NCBI GenBank assembly: GCA_945873585.1
Contig: CAMCDO010000004.1
Location: 1-37,543 of the forward strand
DNA length: 37,543 nucleotides
Direction of reading: 5' to 3'
Origin: Verrucomicrobia subdivision 6 bacterium
Lineage (GTDB): Bacteria > Verrucomicrobiota > Verrucomicrobiia > Methylacidiphilales > Verrucolacustridaceae
Shown: positions 11,929 through 20,723 of the stretch, piece by piece
How positions within the stretch are numbered: position 1 is the first letter of the stretch
Layout of the letters: each line of letters begins with the position of its first letter
Position numbers and translations under genes: made by a program
Notes under the pieces: model-generated
Databases searched by the model: none
What the model saw: the letters and a program-made list of their open reading frames with translations, nothing else
What the model was told of the DNA's origin: nothing

Positions 11929-12618
11929 CTATCCCTTTCCTTCCAAGATGAGATCAAGGACTTCTTCTGGATTTGCCGCGCGAAGAACAGGCCTACCTAC
12001 CACCACACGACTAGCTCCCTCGCCAAGTGCTTCGCCTACTGTTTTCGATCGCGCCTGGTCATCGGCCTTTGTCCCAGGAGGCCGAACCCCTGGTGTGACA
12101 ATCTCACCAAATTTGCCCCATGCTGCCCGCTCCTTTTTTGCCTCGTGGGGACTACAGACGATTCCCGCTAACCCAGCTTCCTTAGCCGACCCCGATAAAC
12201 GCTCAACCGTTTCAGCCACCCCGCCCGTCCATCCCGCAGCGCTGACATCCTCCTCCGTTAAACTGGTTAGAAGGGTGATCCCAAGTACCTTCGTCTCAGT
12301 CGGAGCTGCCGCCACCGCTGCCTGCATCATCCCCTGCCCACCAGAAGCATGGACGGTAAGGAACCGAGGGCGCCAGTGTGCCACTGCCGCTACTGCCTGT
12401 CCCACCGTATTAGGAATATCGTGAAACTTAAGATCCAAGAAAATGGGGACTTCCAGTTTTTGCAACCCAGACAAAACTTCGCTCCCTCCTCGCAGGTAAA
12501 GCTGCAGTCCAACTTTAAATGTTCCGACACGACTTTTCAGGCGATGCGCCCACTGCAGCGCCTCTTTGGCCGTATCCACGTCCAAGGCAAGGATCAGCTG
12601 ATCGGGCGTCATCCTCAC
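11929..12618 (-). CDS. pyrF: Orotidine 5'-phosphate decarboxylase
   Basis: LILALDVDTAKEAL, FKVGLQLYL, IFLDLKFHDIPNTV, VTPGVRPPGTKADDQAR, VVGRPVLRAANPEEV. Confidence 0.96.
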   Translation of the reverse strand: MRMTPDQLILALDVDTAKEALQWAHRLKSRVGTFKVGLQLYLRGGSEVLSGLQKLEVPIFLDLKFHDIPNTVGQAVAAVAHWRPRFLTVHASGGQGMMQAAVAAAPTETKVLGITLLTSLTEEDVSAAGWTGGVAETVERLSGSAKEAGLAGIVCSPHEAKKERAAWGKFGEIVTPGVRPPGTKADDQARSKTVGEALGEGASRVVVGRPVLRAANPEEVLDLILEGKG

Positions 12619-12641
12619 TATCTAATCGAGATCACTCACCC

Positions 12642-13502
12642 ATGACAATCCGCGCCTACGCTAAAATTAACCTAGACCTTCGACTCCAGAAACGGCGTCC
12701 CGACGGCTTTCACCCCATCGATACTTTTTTTATTCGCGTCGACGTCGCCGACAATCTGAATGCGGAGATAACCACCGACGCAAAACTGTCCCTACAAATC
12801 GAGGGAGACAACCAGCTCTCCACAGGAGCAGATAACCTTGTTTTACGTGCCGCCCGAGCCTTGCAATCCCACGCGCCCACTCTCGGAGCCCACCTCCGAC
12901 TCAAAAAAGTCATTCCCCAAGGGGCAGGACTAGGAGGTGGAAGTAGTGACGCCGCCGCCGCCCTCTGCCTTCTTCGAAAACTTTGGTCGCTTCCACTCCC
13001 CGATGCCGAACTGAGCAAGATCGGAGCAGAGTTAGGGAGTGACGTACCCTTTTTTTTACAACCCTATGCAGCGCGCGCTACAGGTCGGGGCGAAATCCTT
13101 CAACCTGTCCACTTGACCGGCCTCCCTTGGGCTGTCCTTCTTCATCCTGGCTTCGCTTCCCCCACCGCACTTGCTTACGCCCGCTACGCCCAAAATCCTC
13201 AATCTGGATCCGAAGGCCCAATCCTACGTTTACAATCGCTCGACGGTAAAAATTACGAAATTCGTCCGCGGAACGATCTCGAACCTGCGGTCGAAGGAAA
13301 GTTCCTCTGGATATCCTCTGCTCGCGAATGGCTAGAGAAACAGCCCTCGGTCCTCGCCGCTCGGATGAGTGGTAGTGGATCGACCGTCTTTGGTCTGTTT
13401 TCTACAAAAGAAGAGGCCGAGCAAGTTGGGAAGGAGGCCCGTGAGTTTTTCGGGACAGAAACGTGGATTCAAGTCACCCGCCTTCTAGGCGGTCACGAAT
13501 GA
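12642..13502 (+). CDS. ispE: 4-diphosphocytidyl-2-C-methyl-D-erythritol kinase
   Basis: MTIRAYAKINLDLRLQKRRPDGFHPIDTFF; GHMP motif VIPQGAGLGGGSSDAAAAL; RMSGSGSTVFGLF. Start moved from 12519 to ATG 12642. Confidence 0.95.
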   Translation: MTIRAYAKINLDLRLQKRRPDGFHPIDTFFIRVDVADNLNAEITTDAKLSLQIEGDNQLSTGADNLVLRAARALQSHAPTLGAHLRLKKVIPQGAGLGGGSSDAAAALCLLRKLWSLPLPDAELSKIGAELGSDVPFFLQPYAARATGRGEILQPVHLTGLPWAVLLHPGFASPTALAYARYAQNPQSGSEGPILRLQSLDGKNYEIRPRNDLEPAVEGKFLWISSAREWLEKQPSVLAARMSGSGSTVFGLFSTKEEAEQVGKEAREFFGTETWIQVTRLLGGHE

Positions 13503-13504
13503 GA

Positions 13505-13759
13505 TTAGCGAAGCTTGAGCGAGATCCGGGATTTAATCCGCGCGGAACGATTCCGATGGATGGCCTTCCCTTTTGCCGCCCGATCCAAGCAACGTTGCAG
13601 TTCAGGGAAAAGTTTCAGCGCTTCATCCTTCTTCCCAGCGGTGATCAACGAAAGAACCTTCTTCTGCGCCAGTCGAGCATTATCCAAAAGACGACGATTC
13701 ACCACCCGACGCCGAAGGGAGGCTCGGGCTTGTTTTGCAGCAGAAGCAGTGTTGGCCAT
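13505..13759 (-). CDS. rpsT: 30S ribosomal protein S20
   Basis: MANTASAAKQARASLRRRVVNRRLLDNARLAQKK...LDRAAKGKAIHRNRSARIKSRISLKL. Confidence 0.95.
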   Translation of the reverse strand: MANTASAAKQARASLRRRVVNRRLLDNARLAQKKVLSLITAGKKDEALKLFPELQRCLDRAAKGKAIHRNRSARIKSRISLKLR

Positions 13760-13782
13760 AACCTCAAATCCTGCCCGAACCC

Positions 13783-13791
13783 GGGGGGGGG
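13783..13791. repeat. Homopolymeric G9 tract in the 41-bp divergent intergenic region
   Basis: Direct reading: cccgaacccGGGGGGGGGcgtcaatcc, immediately preceding the ATG at 13801. Confidence 0.9.
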
Positions 13792-13800
13792 CGTCAATCC

Positions 13801-14502
13801 ATGAACTTACTTCGCCTCTTCCTTTCCCTCATGCTCTGGCCAGGGATTTTCGCAACCGCGCTTTTCCTCCACCGATTGATCCTTGGGGCTTGGGCAAATC
13901 CCAGCTTCCCTTGGATGGGTTCAGCTGCTTTCGCCTCGGGCCTGCTTGTGGCTTGGGCAGCATTTTTCTTTCTTCCTCGCCCGCGGGGTCTTTACGTCCT
14001 CGGACATGAACTTACCCACGCTCTCGCCGTCTGGTGTAGCGGAGGGCGGGTTCACTCCCTCCATGTAGGCAACCAAGGGGGCAAAGTCGTTGCCGACCGC
14101 GTTTCCCCCTGGATTAGTCTGGCCCCCTACATTTTTCCCTTTTATCCATTGGCAGCGGGAATTCTATGGCTGGCAGGGACACGCTGCTGGCCCAATGCCG
14201 CTCACTACCCCATGCCCTTTTTGGGAATTTGGGGGGCAATCTGGGGCTACCACTATGCCTTTACCTTGGCTCTTATCCCCACCCGCCAACCCGATTTCCT
14301 CGTCTACGGCCGAATCTTTTCTTTAACCCTCGTTGCCCTAGGTAACCTTCTTGTGGCCGCCCTGCTCACTTGGGCCGCTTTTCGACCCACCCCCGCTAGC
14401 CAAACCCTCATTCTGCTCGGCTCGGAATGGGCATGGACCTATACGCAAATCGTTCATTGGCTCTCAGGGCTACTCTTGCGCTACCTACCCCATCCCGCTT
14501 AA
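13801..14502 (+). CDS. Multi-pass membrane protein with HExxH zinc motif, putative M50B-like metallopeptidase
   Basis: LYVLGHELTHALAVWCSGGRVHSLHVGNQGGKVV in a hydrophobic multi-TM protein; HE(L)(T)H plus GGRV(H)S(L) resembles the M50B-like family. Confidence 0.65.
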   Translation: MNLLRLFLSLMLWPGIFATALFLHRLILGAWANPSFPWMGSAAFASGLLVAWAAFFFLPRPRGLYVLGHELTHALAVWCSGGRVHSLHVGNQGGKVVADRVSPWISLAPYIFPFYPLAAGILWLAGTRCWPNAAHYPMPFLGIWGAIWGYHYAFTLALIPTRQPDFLVYGRIFSLTLVALGNLLVAALLTWAAFRPTPASQTLILLGSEWAWTYTQIVHWLSGLLLRYLPHPA

Positions 14503-14514
14503 ATTCACCTGCTC

Positions 14515-14970
14515 GTGCTCGTCTCCGATCTCATCTCTGAAGGCAATCTGATGCCCAACCTCGAAGCAGCGGACAAGAAAAGCGCTTATTCTCTTATGCT
14601 TCAACATCTTGCAGATAAAGGAATTATCTCTAAAGACCTCATTCCGTCCAGTCTACAGGCGTTGCAGGTTCGTGAAGATAAAATGACCACCGCCATGGGT
14701 GGAGGGTTTGCTTTGCCCCACGCCACCATTCCTAAACTGCCCTCTCTCTGCACTCTTCTCGCACGTAGCCCCAAGGGGGTCCCATGCGATGCAATGGACG
14801 GCAAGCTCGTTACTATTTTTTTTCTTATTCTCGTCCCGCCCGATCAAAATCAGACTCACTTACAAACTCTCGCCACCATGGCCAAATTCTTTAATCGGCG
14901 CGGTATTAAATCAAAGATCCTCCAGGCCCTCGGCTCAGCAGAAATTCTCGATCTCCTCCGAGCTCCCTAA
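14515..14970 (+). CDS. PTS EIIA(Ntr)-like domain protein
   Basis: GTG start; REDKMTTAMGGGFALPHATIP (EIIA phospho-His motif), FFLILVPPDQNQTHLQTLATMAKFF. Confidence 0.8.
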   Translation: MLVSDLISEGNLMPNLEAADKKSAYSLMLQHLADKGIISKDLIPSSLQALQVREDKMTTAMGGGFALPHATIPKLPSLCTLLARSPKGVPCDAMDGKLVTIFFLILVPPDQNQTHLQTLATMAKFFNRRGIKSKILQALGSAEILDLLRAP

Positions 14971-16673
14971 TGTCCCTACGTGCTGAACTCGAAACGCGGG
15001 TCCAATCCTGGGCCGGCGCGAACTTTCCCACTATTGGTCAAGGACCTTGGATCCGAACGTGTGCCGATGCCCGCCATGGCCACTTTCAAACTCACCTGCC
15101 CATGGTTGCGGCAAAGCAGACGGGTGGGAATCCACGTGAAATCGCCGCCCGCCTCGCTGAAGAGTGCTTACCCCCTAGCGATTGGGAAAAGCCCAGCGTC
15201 GCAGGATCTGGTTTCGTCAACTATCGGGCTACACCCCAAGCCGTTGCCCAAGCCGCGCAAAACCTTCGCGCGAATCAATCCCTAGGAGTCGAGCCTGATC
15301 CTCAACCTGAAACCATCGTGGTCGACTTCAGCTCTCCCAATATCGCTAAATCCATGCACGTCGGACATATTCGCTCTACCCTCCTTGGAGATACTCTCGC
15401 CCGTCTGCTCAAACGACTAGGGCATCGGGTCATCCGCATCAATCACCTCGGGGATTGGGGCACTCAATTCGGTAAACTCCTCCTCGCTTACAGGGCCGCA
15501 GGTCGCCCCGAAATCTCCTCCACCAACGCCATCCAACAGCTGGAAGAGTTTTATAAACAAGGTCACCAGGAAGCAGAATCTGACCCCGTAAAAATGGATC
15601 AAGCCCGCGCTGAACTCGCCGCCCTGCAGTCAGGAGACCCAGAACGAATGCGTGATTGGGAACTCTTTTGTGCGCGCTCCTCCGAGCATTTCCGCGAGGT
15701 CTACCAGCGCCTCGGGGTAATCTTCGACCTTGAAAAAGGAGAAAGCTCCTACCACGAGGAGCTTCCTGGCATTGTCGAAGAACTTCTCCGCCTCAAAATC
15801 GCCGAAAATAGTCAGGGTGCTGTGGTTATTTCTAACCCTTCTGTAGCCGAAGAGCCTTTTCTTATCCGAAAATCAGATGGGGCGTTTCTTTATGGTACAA
15901 CCGATTTAGCCGCCCTGCGCTCTCGCCTTCGCGATCTTCATGCCGACCGAATTCTCTATGTTACCGATGGTCGACAGCAACTCCACTTTCGTTGGCTATT
16001 CGACACAGCACAGCGCTGGGCCCAGAAAGTCGCCCTAGAACACGTTTGGTTCGGAACCATTCTTGGCCCCGACCGAAAGCCACTTAAAAGCCGCGATGGC
16101 ACGCCCCTCAAACTCGTCGATCTCCTGGCTGAAGCAAAAGAACGAGCCAAAAAGATTCTCTTAGAAAAGAGACCCGACCTCGCTCCAGACCTTCTCGAAT
16201 CCAAAGCTGAGCTCCTAGGCATCGCCAGCCTTAAATATGCAGATCAGCTACCCGGGCGTAACTTGGACTATGTTTTCACTTGGGAAAAGCTCCTGGCCTT
16301 TGATGGAAACACTGCTCCCTACATCCTCAATGCTTACGTGCGCACTCGAGCGATTTTGCGCAAAGCAGAGATCACCACCACTCCAGTCCACCCGATCAAG
16401 CTAGAGGAAAAGGCGGAAGAAGAGTTGGCTCGCCAACTTCTACTTTACGGGGATGCAGTTGCCCTTGCTGCTAGTGATCGCCGCCCACACCATCTCTGTG
16501 GTTATCTCTTCGAAACCGCCAGCATGTACCATCGGTTTTATGAGGCCTGCCCGGTTCTTAAGGCCTCCTCCCCTACCCTGCGCAATTCACGCCTAACCCT
16601 TGCTGGGCTTACTGGCGATATTCTCAAAGATGGCCTTGGTTTGCTTGGCATTCCCACTCTCGAAGAAATGTGA
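14970..16673 (+). CDS. argS: Arginyl-tRNA synthetase
   Basis: VDFSSPNIAKSMHVGHIRSTLLGDTLARLLKRLGHRVIRINHLGDWGTQFG; class I HIGH motif; DALR-like C-terminus. Confidence 0.97.
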   Translation: MSLRAELETRVQSWAGANFPTIGQGPWIRTCADARHGHFQTHLPMVAAKQTGGNPREIAARLAEECLPPSDWEKPSVAGSGFVNYRATPQAVAQAAQNLRANQSLGVEPDPQPETIVVDFSSPNIAKSMHVGHIRSTLLGDTLARLLKRLGHRVIRINHLGDWGTQFGKLLLAYRAAGRPEISSTNAIQQLEEFYKQGHQEAESDPVKMDQARAELAALQSGDPERMRDWELFCARSSEHFREVYQRLGVIFDLEKGESSYHEELPGIVEELLRLKIAENSQGAVVISNPSVAEEPFLIRKSDGAFLYGTTDLAALRSRLRDLHADRILYVTDGRQQLHFRWLFDTAQRWAQKVALEHVWFGTILGPDRKPLKSRDGTPLKLVDLLAEAKERAKKILLEKRPDLAPDLLESKAELLGIASLKYADQLPGRNLDYVFTWEKLLAFDGNTAPYILNAYVRTRAILRKAEITTTPVHPIKLEEKAEEELARQLLLYGDAVALAASDRRPHHLCGYLFETASMYHRFYEACPVLKASSPTLRNSRLTLAGLTGDILKDGLGLLGIPTLEEM

Positions 16674-16733
16674 CCTTCAGATCTAACTCTCCGCCATTCC
16701 CTGAAAGGCTGAACCTTTCGCCAACGAAATGGC

Positions 16734-17081
16734 CTACTTATCGATCCGGTCCGCATCGCCCCAGAGATTTTCTAGACGATAAAAGTTACGCCGTGCCGAA
16801 TGCATTACATGAACCAAGACATCCCCATAATCCAAAATAATCCACTGACTAGCGGAGTTTCCTGAGATTCGATACGGCTTGCGGCCACCCGCTTCCTCTA
16901 CCCCGCGATCAATTTCACCCGCAATTGCCTTGAGATGAGGCTCATTATCCCCAGAAACAACCAAAAAGAAATCGGCGGGACCACCCACTTTGCGTAGATC
17001 AAGAATTACAGGATCTTTTGCCTTCTTCTCGGCGGAGGACTCACGACAAAGACGGGCCAACTCCACCCCGCCTACACTCAT
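16734..17081 (-). CDS. rsfS: Ribosome silencing factor RsfS/Iojap
   Basis: DPVILDLRKVGGPADFFLVVSGDNEPHLKAIAGEI...SASQWIILDYGDVLVHVMHSARRNFYRLENLWGDA; ATGA overlap with nadD. Confidence 0.93.
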   Translation of the reverse strand: MSVGGVELARLCRESSAEKKAKDPVILDLRKVGGPADFFLVVSGDNEPHLKAIAGEIDRGVEEAGGRKPYRISGNSASQWIILDYGDVLVHVMHSARRNFYRLENLWGDADRIDK

Positions 17082-17647
17082 CGGTAAACCCTACTTCGTC
17101 GCAAGGCTTTCTCCACGGAAGGCAAAAGCAAGCCCTTCACCGAAAGCCCTCTCTGCAAACGCCCGCGGATATCCGTAGCCGAGATATCAAGGCGAAGAGG
17201 AATCGACTTCATTTTCATACGAGCAAGAGGTTGGGCTATTTCGGGCCGGGGAAACACAAGAAACTTCACCAGACCGCCTAACTCCTCGTAGTTCTTCCAA
17301 CGTGGCAATGTGGACCATTGATCAGAACCTAATATCCAGTACAGCTCCCCTCGAGGTTCTAAGGTTTTCCAGTGGCGAGCAGCCTCAACTGAATAGGAAG
17401 GCCCCTGCCGGTCGACCTCCCATGTAGAGACCTTAGCCCAACTCTCCCCCTTCAACCCCGAACGCAACCAGCGCAGCCGCGCTCGATCAGACGCAATCGG
17501 ACGAGCCGATTTCAAGGGCGATTGAGAACAAGGTAGAAAGATGACTTGATCCAGAGAGAACAGCTCGCGAGCCGCGAGGGCGATGAGATAGTGACCGACA
17601 TGAAACGGGTCAAACGTCCCGCCGAACAGAGCCGTCTTCCGCCTCAG
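17078..17647 (-). CDS. nadD: Nicotinate-nucleotide adenylyltransferase; probable CTG start at 17647 (ORF track begins at internal TTG 17515)
   Basis: Extending upstream in frame gives (L)RRKTALFGGTFDPFHVGHYLIALAARELFSLDQVIFLPCSQSP, the canonical GGTFDPxHxGH nucleotidyltransferase motif. CTG overlaps the SLBB gene stop (CTGA) and is preceded by GGAG with 6-nt spacing. Confidence 0.9.
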   Translation of the reverse strand: MRRKTALFGGTFDPFHVGHYLIALAARELFSLDQVIFLPCSQSPLKSARPIASDRARLRWLRSGLKGESWAKVSTWEVDRQGPSYSVEAARHWKTLEPRGELYWILGSDQWSTLPRWKNYEELGGLVKFLVFPRPEIAQPLARMKMKSIPLRLDISATDIRGRLQRGLSVKGLLLPSVEKALRRSRVYR

Positions 17648-18348
17648 AAAATACTCCGATCCACATGAATTTTGTCGTTCGGGCGCAACCGAATGTCGCG
17701 CCCCTGATCAATCTGAATCTCCTTCGCATTAAACTCCTGCGTAACTCCATTTTGGGTCAACCGTACCTTCCTTCGATTAGCAAAGTCAGTAAAGCCCCCG
17801 CAAGCTGCCACCGCACCCATTGCGGTAAGATCTTTGGTATAAGGAACCCGCATGGGAGACCGGACCTCGCCCGTCACGTCGACAAACCTCTGTTCTTTCA
17901 AATCCACCGTTACGTTTGGATTAGTAAATATCTCATCCTTGATATAGGTCGATTCAATTAACTTTTTCAAAGTAACTGTGGTGTTATTGGCGGCCGCCAG
18001 ACTTCCTATGTGGGGCATGGATATTTTGCCTGCTTCATCAATTTTTACCTCAAAAATACCCTGATCCGCACTCGGCACACCCGTAAGGCGAATAATCAGA
18101 GTGTCACCTCCTCGCAAAAGATCGCTAATATCATCCGAAGAAGTACCCGAGATTGCGCTGGGCGGAACGATTCCCGACATCGGATCAGGGAGAACGACAA
18201 CTGGTGCTCCGGTTGGTGCCGCTGGATTCTCGATCGGACCTTTTGTAGAAAATGCCGATCCCGTACCTTCCCCTAAATGAAGCGATTGCCCAATGACGAC
18301 GTTGCATAGCGTAATCACCGCAAGGAGCGGTCCGAAAATCCGTTTCAT
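17644..18348 (-). CDS. Polysaccharide export (Wza-like) protein with Poly_export/SLBB domains
   Basis: Signal peptide; LLRGGDTLIIRLTGVPSADQGIFEVKIDEAGKISMPHIGSLAAANNTTVTLKKLIESTYI...NPNVTVDLKEQRFVDVTGEVRSPMRVPYTKDLTAMGAVAACGGFTDFANRRKVRLTQ. Confidence 0.9.
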   Translation of the reverse strand: MKRIFGPLLAVITLCNVVIGQSLHLGEGTGSAFSTKGPIENPAAPTGAPVVVLPDPMSGIVPPSAISGTSSDDISDLLRGGDTLIIRLTGVPSADQGIFEVKIDEAGKISMPHIGSLAAANNTTVTLKKLIESTYIKDEIFTNPNVTVDLKEQRFVDVTGEVRSPMRVPYTKDLTAMGAVAACGGFTDFANRRKVRLTQNGVTQEFNAKEIQIDQGRDIRLRPNDKIHVDRSIF

Positions 18349-18354
18349 AGAAAA

Positions 18355-20688
18355 CTAAAAAAGATCCTCGTCTTTTGGCGGACGCACGTAAGTGACCCGA
18401 GGAGCCGGAACGACAGGGTCATCAATCCCCTCGCTCGGAGCGGCTTCAGATTCGGCGACGGTAATATCTTCCGCTAGGTCAAGATGCACGCCATTGGCTG
18501 GAACGACTTCAGCGACAACCTTCGGTTCTTCCACCGCCTTTTTCCGGGCCCTCGGGGCACGCTTCTTGTAGCCATACTGCGTCGAGTATCCCGCATAGTA
18601 GTAGTAATTATCATCGGTCTTGATATTTACATTGTTCAAGATAACTCCGAAAAGTTTTCCACCCACTTCTTCGATAACCCGCTTAGCTCGCTGAGAAACA
18701 TTTCGAGGATAGCGCCGATGCTGAATCAGGAGAAGAGTCACATCGACCTCCTGGCTAATGACCGAGGCATCACTAATTCCGAGCACGGGTGGCGAATCCA
18801 CTACAATGACATCGTAATTAACCCGACATATCTCCAAAAGGGAGGCAAAGCGGGCGCGACTAAATCCCCCCAAGTCTTCCGGACCGAGGCTTCCCGCAGT
18901 CAGCATCTCCAAGTTGGGCACCGAGGTGGCTTGAATCAGCTCATCCAGAGAAGCCTGACCCGCCAGAAATTCCCCTAGCCCAAGGGTATTCTCCAAATCG
19001 ACTGACCCATGCATGGAAGGTCGCCGTATATCACCGTCAATAACAAGTACCTTCATCCCGCTCTGAGCGCACACCCAAGCTAAATTAAATGCGGTGGTTG
19101 ATTTTCCTTCTCCAGGCCCACCACTAAGCACAGTAATCGAGCGAGCAATTTCCCGCGAACCCGTAAGATTTAATTTCGCACAAAGGATCCTATATCCTTC
19201 GGTAAAGCGAGAATTAGGATCATCTTTCGTTAAGAATTTCGCCCCCTTAGGAATAACTGCCAGGACGCTGATACCTAAATGACGCTCGACGTCATCCATC
19301 GTCTTAATACTCGTGTCCAAATACTCAATGAAAAAGGCCAAGCTCAATCCAAGGACAAGTCCCACCACCAAACTCAGAGAAAGATTCAGCTTTATGTTTG
19401 GCTTGATCGGCTTCACCCCAGGCTCGGCTCGGTTGATGATTTGCACCGGTCGAGTCTCAATTCTGGACTCCACCGACTGCTGGCGATAGCGGGAGGTTAA
19501 GACTTCCAAGAGCTGGCTCTGTGTTTCGAAATCACGTCGCGCCTCGTTATAGGGGGCTAACCGGTCGGTGCGATCCTCCCGCAGTTGCCCCCTCAGATCA
19601 GTAACTTCTTTCTCCAACCCCTCTACTTTCGCCTGGGCCACACTCAAATCGATAGCCAGAGCACGGCGAATTCCTGTAACCAGTTTGTTCAACTGGTCTC
19701 GACGTTCACTCACCACCCGGACCGCTCCTTGCATCTCGGGGTGCTTCTTGCCGTACCCCATCTTCTGCATTGAGGCGACATTTTGTAGGGCTTGCAGATA
19801 CTGCTGCTTGGTCGAAGCGGTGGTCGAGTCCTCTAACTGCAAGGCAGGCAAAGTCGACTCCAGTTGCTCAATACTTAAATCGGCGACCTTCTCCAGACGG
19901 ACCTTTCGCGAGATCATGTCGGCCCGTAACTCACTCAGCATCGATTCCTTCCTCTGGATTTCCATATCCGACAAGGTGGTTGATTGAACCTGGGACGAAG
20001 CGCCAGGCAACTCATCAATTTTCAAATCTCGCCGTAGGGTCTCAATCCTCGCCGCCGCCTCTTGTACGAGCTTCTTCTGCTTTTGCACTTCCCCATCCAA
20101 CGCCTTAAGCCCCGAATCGCTCCGCCCTGTGATTTCGCTCCGCCGAAACTCTTCATACGAATCAGTAATCGTGTTGGCATACAAAGCCGCCTCTTCAGGC
20201 TTTACGCTAGTGCAAACAACCTCGATCAGCTTGGTGTTTCGAAAGGGTCTCACCTCAAGATAACTTTTTCGAAAAATCATGAACGCCTGATCATCGTTAA
20301 GCGAACCATCCGGCAGCTCCATCGCTTTCGCAAGACGATTGGCTACCCCAAGTTTCGTGATCACTGGATAGAGAACCTTTTTGCTCTGGATCATCTCGAA
20401 CTCCGTTTGAAAGAAAACCGGATCAAATCCCTCAAAACTGCTCGAAAATACTTGAAGATCCTTGTTCTCTTTTTCCACCCGAAGAACGGCGGAAGACTCG
20501 TAAATCTTTGGCTGCAGTTTGGTCACCACGAAACCTGTGCCCATTACCAAAACAATAATTGTAACGGAGGTCGGCCATCGGTTTTTAATTACCCGCCAAA
20601 GATCGTTAACATGAAAAGCAGCCTCACTTGCATTCGCTACACCTGCCCCATACCCGTAGGCTGGCGGGGTCGATGGCATCTCGTTCAC
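18355..20688 (-). CDS. Wzz-domain plus BY-kinase (Wzc-like) exopolysaccharide tyrosine autokinase
   Basis: Wzz domain with TM helices, GNVR-like RYRQQSVESRIETRPVQIINRAEPG, Walker A LSGGPGEGKSTTAFNLA, Walker A' VLVIDGDIRRPSMH, Tyr cluster NYYYYAGYSTQYGY. Confidence 0.93.
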   Translation of the reverse strand: MNEMPSTPPAYGYGAGVANASEAAFHVNDLWRVIKNRWPTSVTIIVLVMGTGFVVTKLQPKIYESSAVLRVEKENKDLQVFSSSFEGFDPVFFQTEFEMIQSKKVLYPVITKLGVANRLAKAMELPDGSLNDDQAFMIFRKSYLEVRPFRNTKLIEVVCTSVKPEEAALYANTITDSYEEFRRSEITGRSDSGLKALDGEVQKQKKLVQEAAARIETLRRDLKIDELPGASSQVQSTTLSDMEIQRKESMLSELRADMISRKVRLEKVADLSIEQLESTLPALQLEDSTTASTKQQYLQALQNVASMQKMGYGKKHPEMQGAVRVVSERRDQLNKLVTGIRRALAIDLSVAQAKVEGLEKEVTDLRGQLREDRTDRLAPYNEARRDFETQSQLLEVLTSRYRQQSVESRIETRPVQIINRAEPGVKPIKPNIKLNLSLSLVVGLVLGLSLAFFIEYLDTSIKTMDDVERHLGISVLAVIPKGAKFLTKDDPNSRFTEGYRILCAKLNLTGSREIARSITVLSGGPGEGKSTTAFNLAWVCAQSGMKVLVIDGDIRRPSMHGSVDLENTLGLGEFLAGQASLDELIQATSVPNLEMLTAGSLGPEDLGGFSRARFASLLEICRVNYDVIVVDSPPVLGISDASVISQEVDVTLLLIQHRRYPRNVSQRAKRVIEEVGGKLFGVILNNVNIKTDDNYYYYAGYSTQYGYKKRAPRARKKAVEEPKVVAEVVPANGVHLDLAEDITVAESEAAPSEGIDDPVVPAPRVTYVRPPKDEDLF

Positions 20689-20723
20689 TAAGCCAAATTA
20701 CTTGTAGTTAGGCGATTATGCAA

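Noticed and set aside
16703-16719. GAAAGG-CTGAA-CCTTTC hairpin between argS and rsfS
   Set aside because: Six-bp stem with no U-tract on either strand; too weak to call a terminator despite the convergent position.
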